Source: Massilia sp. Leaf139
Lineage (GTDB): Bacteria; Pseudomonadota; Gammaproteobacteria; Burkholderiales; Burkholderiaceae_D
Length of the DNA: 64,000 nucleotides
Assembly: GCF_001424165.1 (NCBI RefSeq)
Contig: NZ_LMOJ01000001.1
Location: 957,194 to 1,021,193 of the forward strand
Direction: 5' to 3'
Shown here: in pieces, positions 59,969-64,000 of the stretch
How positions within the stretch are numbered: the first letter of the stretch is position 1
Layout of the letters: every line of letters starts with the position of its first letter
Notes under the pieces: model-generated
Told to the model about the DNA's origin: nothing
What the model saw: the letters and a program-made list of their open reading frames with translations, nothing else
Database searches by the model: none
Made by a program: the position numbers and the translations under genes

Positions 59969-62900
59969 ATGAAACGTCTGTTTTCCCCGTTGTTCAAGCG
60001 CCCGGTGCTCGCCTTGATCGGCGTGGCGCTGCTGGCGCTGGTGTTCTGGTTCGAGGCGCCGCTGCTCGCCTTCGACGGCAAGGAGCCCTTTGCCTCGTCG
60101 AGCGTGCGCTGGTTCTTCATCCTGCTGATGTTCGCGGCCTGGGCGCTCTGGTATGGCGGCAAGGCCTTGTCCGCGCACCTGGCGAACCGGCGCCTGATGG
60201 CAAGCCTGGCGGCCGCGAACACACTGGCGCCGGCCGATTCGCCTGCGAGCGCACCGGCCGCCCTGCAGGAGCAGGCGGCCCTGCAGCAGCGCATGCAGCA
60301 GGCGATGGCGGTCTTGCGCAAGGCTGCGCCGGGCAAGCAGCCGTGGGGCAGCCAGTACCTGTACCAGCTGCCCTGGTACATGTTCGTCGGCGCGCCGGGC
60401 AGCGGCAAGACCACGACCTTGCTCCATTCCGGCCTGCGCTTTCCGCTGGCCGACAGCATGGGGCCGGGCGCCATCGGCGGTGTCGGCGGCACGCGCCAGT
60501 GCGACTGGTGGTTCACCGACGACGCCGTCCTGCTCGATACGGCGGGGCGCTACACGACCCAGGACAGCGATGCCCAGGTCGACCAGGCCGGCTGGCACGG
60601 CTTCCTCGGGCTGTTAAAAAGACATCGGCCGCGCCGCCCGATCAACGGCATCATCGTCGCCCTGAGCGTGGCCGACCTGCTGCAGCAGGGGCCGGCCGCG
60701 CGCCAGGCGCAGGCGCTGGCGATCCGGGCCCGCATCAAGGAGCTGCACGAACGCCTCGGCAGCAGCTTCCCGATCTACGTCACGGTGACCAAGTGCGACC
60801 TGCTGGCCGGCTTCATGGAGTTCTTCGATACGCTGGGACGCGAGGAGCGGGCCCAGGTCTGGGGCGTGACCTTTCCGCTCGACGCCAGGGAGGGCGCCGG
60901 CGCGGCCGCGCTGGCCGCCTTCCCGGCGCGCTTCCTGGAACTCGAGCAGCGCCTGCAGGCGCGCGTGCTGAACCGCCTGCAGGAAGAGCGCGACCTGCAG
61001 CGGCGCGCCTTGCTGTACCGCTTCCCGCAGCAGTTCGCCGGCCTGGGCGAGGTATTGAAGGGCTTCCTCGACGCCGTGTTCGAGCCGACCCGCTTCGAGC
61101 AGGGCGCGCAGCTGCGCGGCGTCTACTTCACCAGCGGCACGCAAGAGGGCAATCCGATCGACCGCGTGATGGGCGCGCTGGCCGCGAGCTTCGGGCTCGA
61201 CCGCAAGGTGCTGCCGCCGAACGCGGTCAGCGGGCGCAGCTACTTCATCACCGCCTTGCTGCGCGACCTGATCTTCAAGGAGGCGGGCCTGGCCGGCATC
61301 GACCCGCGCTTCGAAGAGCGGCGCCGCCGCCTGCGCTGGATCGGCGCCGCGGCCGCCGCCCTGGCCGTGCTGCTGCTCGGCGCCGCGCTGGCCACCAGCT
61401 ACCTGCGCAACCTGCGCACCGTGAACGAAGTCGATGCCCGCACCGATGCGCTGGCCAAACTGGTGGCCTCGGCGCCTAGCGGCGGCACGGTGCTCGACGC
61501 GCTGCCGATGTTGAACACCGCGCGCACGCTCCCCGGCGGCTATGAGGAACGCCTGGTTGGCCCGCCGCTGCTCGACCGCTTCGGCCTGAACCAGAGCGAC
61601 AAGCTCGGCGCCGGCGCGCGCCTGGCTTATGGACGCCTGCTGCGCTCGGCCCTGCTGCCGCGCATGACCGAGCGGCTGGAAGAGGTGCTGCGCCGCGGCG
61701 ACGCCAACAACCAGGAGCAGCTCTACGAAACCCTGCGCGTCTACCTGATGCTGGGCCAGCCGAATCACCTCGAACCCGAATCGGTGCAGGCCTGGTTCGA
61801 CGTCGACTGGCGCCGCAGCCTGCCCCAGGCGACACCCGCCCAGCGCGACGAGCTGGCCGCCCACATCGGCGCGCTGCTCGACCCTGCCAATGCCGCGGCC
61901 GCGCCGCCCGCGCTCGACACCGCCCTGGTGGCCAAGGTGCGCTCGACCCTGGCGCTGATGCCGCTGCCGGAGCGCGTCTACAACCGCCTGAAACGCAAGG
62001 TGGCGGCCGCGCGCCTGCCGGAAATCAGCGTCAACCGCGCGGCCGGGCGCGATGTCTCGGCGCTCCTGGCGCGGAAAAGCGGCGAGGCGCTCACGCGCGG
62101 CGTGCCGGGCCTGTACAGCGTGGCCGGCTACCGGGCGCTGCTCGCGGGCGCGCCGGCGGCGCTGGCCGACATCGCCAAGGACAGCTGGGTGCTCGACCGG
62201 CGCGAGGCCGAAGGCGCGCTCGGCGCCCTCACGGGCGAGCAGATGAACGCGGCCGTGCTGCGCCTCTACTACGCGGACTACATCCGGGCCTGGGATGCGC
62301 TGCTGGGCGACGTGCGCATCGCGCCGTTCTCCTCGCTCGACCAGGGCGCGCGCATCACCAATGCGCTGGCCGGCGCCGACTCGCCCCTCAAGGCTTTCCT
62401 CACGGTGGCGGCGCGCGAAACCAAGCTGGAGTCGGTAGCGGCGAAGTCGCCGGTGGCGCTCGACGCGACGGTGCGCAACAAGCTGTCCGAGGCGCGCAAG
62501 AAGCTCGAGGCGGCGCTCGGCGCCGAAGAGGCGCCGCCGCCGGAGCCCGAGTCGGCCAATCCGGTCGACCGCCATTTCGCCCCGCTGCACAAGCTGGTCG
62601 GCACGCCGGATGCGCCGGGGCCGCTCGACGCCCAGCTGGCGCTGCTGAAGGATGCCTCGCAGTTCTTCGACGCCGCCGACCGCGCGCGCCGCGCCGGCAC
62701 GCCGGCGCCGGGCGGGGAGGCGCTACAGAAGATCAAGCGCGCCGCCGAAGGCACGCCGCCGCCGCTGGGCGAGATGCTGCAGAACGTCGACAGCGCAGGC
62801 TCGAACCTGACCTTGGGCAGCGAGCGGGCGCGCCTGCGCGCGCTGTGGGCGGCCGAGGGCGCGAACTTCTGCCGCGACGCCATCGCCGGCCGGTACCCGC

Positions 62901-63526
62901 TGGTGCGCGGCGCCGGCCGCGACGCCACACTCGAGGACTTCGGGCGCTTCTTCGGCCCGGGCGGCCTGATGGACGACTTCTTCACCAAGAACCTGGCCGC
63001 GCAGGTCGACATGGCGGGCGCCCAGTGGCGCTGGCGCGACACGGGAAGTGCGCCGCTCGGTATCGGCCAGGACGTGCTGAACGCCTTCCAGCGCGCGGCC
63101 CGCGTGCGCGAGATGTTCTTCAGCGGCGGCGGCCGCCAGCCTTCGCTGCGCTTCGAGCTGGCGCCGCAGGCGGGCGACCCGGCGCTCGCCAAGGTGGTGC
63201 TCGACATCGACGGCCAGCAGGTGGTGTACGCGCCCGGCACCCCGGCGCGCCCGGTGCCGGTGACGCTGCCCTCCGGGAAGGGCGGCGGCCAGGTGCAGTT
63301 CGAAGCGACGCCGCCGTTGCGCACGGAGCTGCGCAGCGAAGGGCCCTGGGCCTGGTTCCGCATGATCGACAAGGGCACGCTGCAGCCGGGCGCCCAGGGC
63401 GAGCGCTACACGCTCGGGTTCGACCTCGACGGGCGCAGGATGAGCTATCAGCTGACCGCCAGCAGCGTGATCAACCCGTTCCGGCGCGAGACCCTGGAGG
63501 GCTTCCGCTGCCCGGCGGGCTGGTGA
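59969..63526 (+). CDS. tssM: T6SS membrane protein TssM
   Basis: An 1185-residue TssM (IcmF). Two N-terminal membrane helices (about 12-30 and 44-62) precede a cytoplasmic GTPase-like domain with an intact Walker A (GAPGSGKTT, Lys147) and LLDTAGRY; a third helix (about 452-472) leads to the large periplasmic region with the IcmF-type C-terminus. I chose ATG 59969 because homology begins there; the frame is open further left over tssL. It links the inner and outer parts of the machine with TssL and TssJ. Confidence 0.95.
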   Translation: MKRLFSPLFKRPVLALIGVALLALVFWFEAPLLAFDGKEPFASSSVRWFFILLMFAAWALWYGGKALSAHLANRRLMASLAAANTLAPADSPASAPAALQEQAALQQRMQQAMAVLRKAAPGKQPWGSQYLYQLPWYMFVGAPGSGKTTTLLHSGLRFPLADSMGPGAIGGVGGTRQCDWWFTDDAVLLDTAGRYTTQDSDAQVDQAGWHGFLGLLKRHRPRRPINGIIVALSVADLLQQGPAARQAQALAIRARIKELHERLGSSFPIYVTVTKCDLLAGFMEFFDTLGREERAQVWGVTFPLDAREGAGAAALAAFPARFLELEQRLQARVLNRLQEERDLQRRALLYRFPQQFAGLGEVLKGFLDAVFEPTRFEQGAQLRGVYFTSGTQEGNPIDRVMGALAASFGLDRKVLPPNAVSGRSYFITALLRDLIFKEAGLAGIDPRFEERRRRLRWIGAAAAALAVLLLGAALATSYLRNLRTVNEVDARTDALAKLVASAPSGGTVLDALPMLNTARTLPGGYEERLVGPPLLDRFGLNQSDKLGAGARLAYGRLLRSALLPRMTERLEEVLRRGDANNQEQLYETLRVYLMLGQPNHLEPESVQAWFDVDWRRSLPQATPAQRDELAAHIGALLDPANAAAAPPALDTALVAKVRSTLALMPLPERVYNRLKRKVAAARLPEISVNRAAGRDVSALLARKSGEALTRGVPGLYSVAGYRALLAGAPAALADIAKDSWVLDRREAEGALGALTGEQMNAAVLRLYYADYIRAWDALLGDVRIAPFSSLDQGARITNALAGADSPLKAFLTVAARETKLESVAAKSPVALDATVRNKLSEARKKLEAALGAEEAPPPEPESANPVDRHFAPLHKLVGTPDAPGPLDAQLALLKDASQFFDAADRARRAGTPAPGGEALQKIKRAAEGTPPPLGEMLQNVDSAGSNLTLGSERARLRALWAAEGANFCRDAIAGRYPLVRGAGRDATLEDFGRFFGPGGLMDDFFTKNLAAQVDMAGAQWRWRDTGSAPLGIGQDVLNAFQRAARVREMFFSGGGRQPSLRFELAPQAGDPALAKVVLDIDGQQVVYAPGTPARPVPVTLPSGKGGGQVQFEATPPLRTELRSEGPWAWFRMIDKGTLQPGAQGERYTLGFDLDGRRMSYQLTASSVINPFRRETLEGFRCPAGW

Positions 63527-64000
63527 GCGCGCGTTCGCAGACAACGGCCCCGGGCTTCTTCGGCAAGCTGCCCAGCCATGGCGACTTCGTCGCGCGCCGG
63601 ATGCCGCCAGCCGTGCGCCACCGCTTCGACGCCTGGTTGCAGGAAGGCCTGCTGCAGAGCAGGGCAGACCTCGGCGAGGCCTGGCTGCCGACCTGGCTGA
63701 GCAGCCCCTTGTGGCGCTTCGTGGCGGCCCCCGGCGTCTGCGGCGCGCAGGCCTGGGCGGGCGTCATGATGCCGAGCCACGACCGGGTCGGACGCTGCTT
63801 TCCGCTGCTGCTGGCGGCCGCGTTCGACGGGGCGCCGTCCCTCCTTGACGTGCACGCGGGCTGGTTCGAAGGGCTCGAAGCGCTGGCCTTGTCGGTGCTG
63901 GACGAGGATTTCGCGTTGGATGCCTTCGATGCGGCGCTGATGGCGCTGGGCGGCCCGCCGTCGGCCGCCGCTCACGCGCCGCTGCATGCCCGCGCGGCAG
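63523..64000 (+). CDS. tagF: T6SS regulator TagF (3' end outside window)
   Basis: The first 159 residues of TagF (ImpM family), a post-translational repressor of the H1-like T6SS. The typical start GFFGKLPSHGDFVARR and the segments WLPTWLSSPLWRFVAAPGVC and SHDRVGRCFPLLLAAAF are present. It starts at a GTG overlapping the tssM stop by four bases (GTGA). The frame is open to the window end. Confidence 0.9.
   Translation, partial: MSARSQTTAPGFFGKLPSHGDFVARRMPPAVRHRFDAWLQEGLLQSRADLGEAWLPTWLSSPLWRFVAAPGVCGAQAWAGVMMPSHDRVGRCFPLLLAAAFDGAPSLLDVHAGWFEGLEALALSVLDEDFALDAFDAALMALGGPPSAAAHAPLHARAA

Overview
The window is strongly GC-rich and densely packed. Its gene content is that of a free-living Betaproteobacterium of the Oxalobacteraceae (Massilia-like): a TonB receptor next to a GH43 glycosidase, an lldD very close to the E. 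coli type, a two-partner secretion pair, an H1-like type VI secretion system (T6SS), and many Ser/Thr kinases and FHA proteins. The genus is inferred from general similarity, not from a marker gene.

Layout. 1-3836: end of a TonB-dependent receptor, a GH43 glycosidase and a PYROXD2-like FAD oxidoreductase. 3840-6560: a visibly more AT-rich insert with a patatin-like phospholipase and an unknown protein. 6568-26779: a peptide-export island (below). 27068-29614: an MFS carrier and L-lactate dehydrogenase (lldD). 29636-36473: a two-partner secretion operon whose exoprotein ends in an intact-looking caspase domain. 36830-39201: an OmpA-like protein and a Ser/Thr kinase. 39636-64000: a T6SS cluster (tssA, B, C, hcp, tagJ, tssE, F, G, H, cargo genes, PAAR-like gene, vgrG, tagH, tssK, L, M, tagF), running off the right edge. 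No tssJ is seen.

The most interesting part is 6568-26779. Eight small genes, all on the minus strand (12501-15864), encode precursors with a 26-residue leader; seven end the leader in Gly-Gly and one in Gly-Ala. On the plus strand are a parvulin, a C39-peptidase ABC exporter carrying two N-terminal cyclic-nucleotide-binding-type domains, and a sigma54 activator. Further right lie an HlyD-type adaptor and a TolC-like outer-membrane factor, which complete a trans-envelope channel. A PP2C phosphatase, a Ser/Thr kinase and two FHA proteins (one fused to GAF and HD-GYP) suggest control by threonine phosphorylation and possibly c-di-GMP. Three sigma54 -24/-12 promoter matches (TGGCACG, then GG-N10-GC spacing) sit upstream of the two precursor operons and of a third small gene. 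This links the activator to the peptides.

The T6SS carries a likely Tse2/Tsi2-type toxin-immunity pair directly after clpV, preceded by a small protein with a Cys...Gly-Gly-His pattern like CheD/CNF deamidases. An acidic-x-Thr-hydrophobic motif recurs near the ends of both kinases, the PP2C and TssL, and may be the shared FHA ligand.

No rRNA, tRNA, CRISPR array, insertion sequence or replication origin was recognised.
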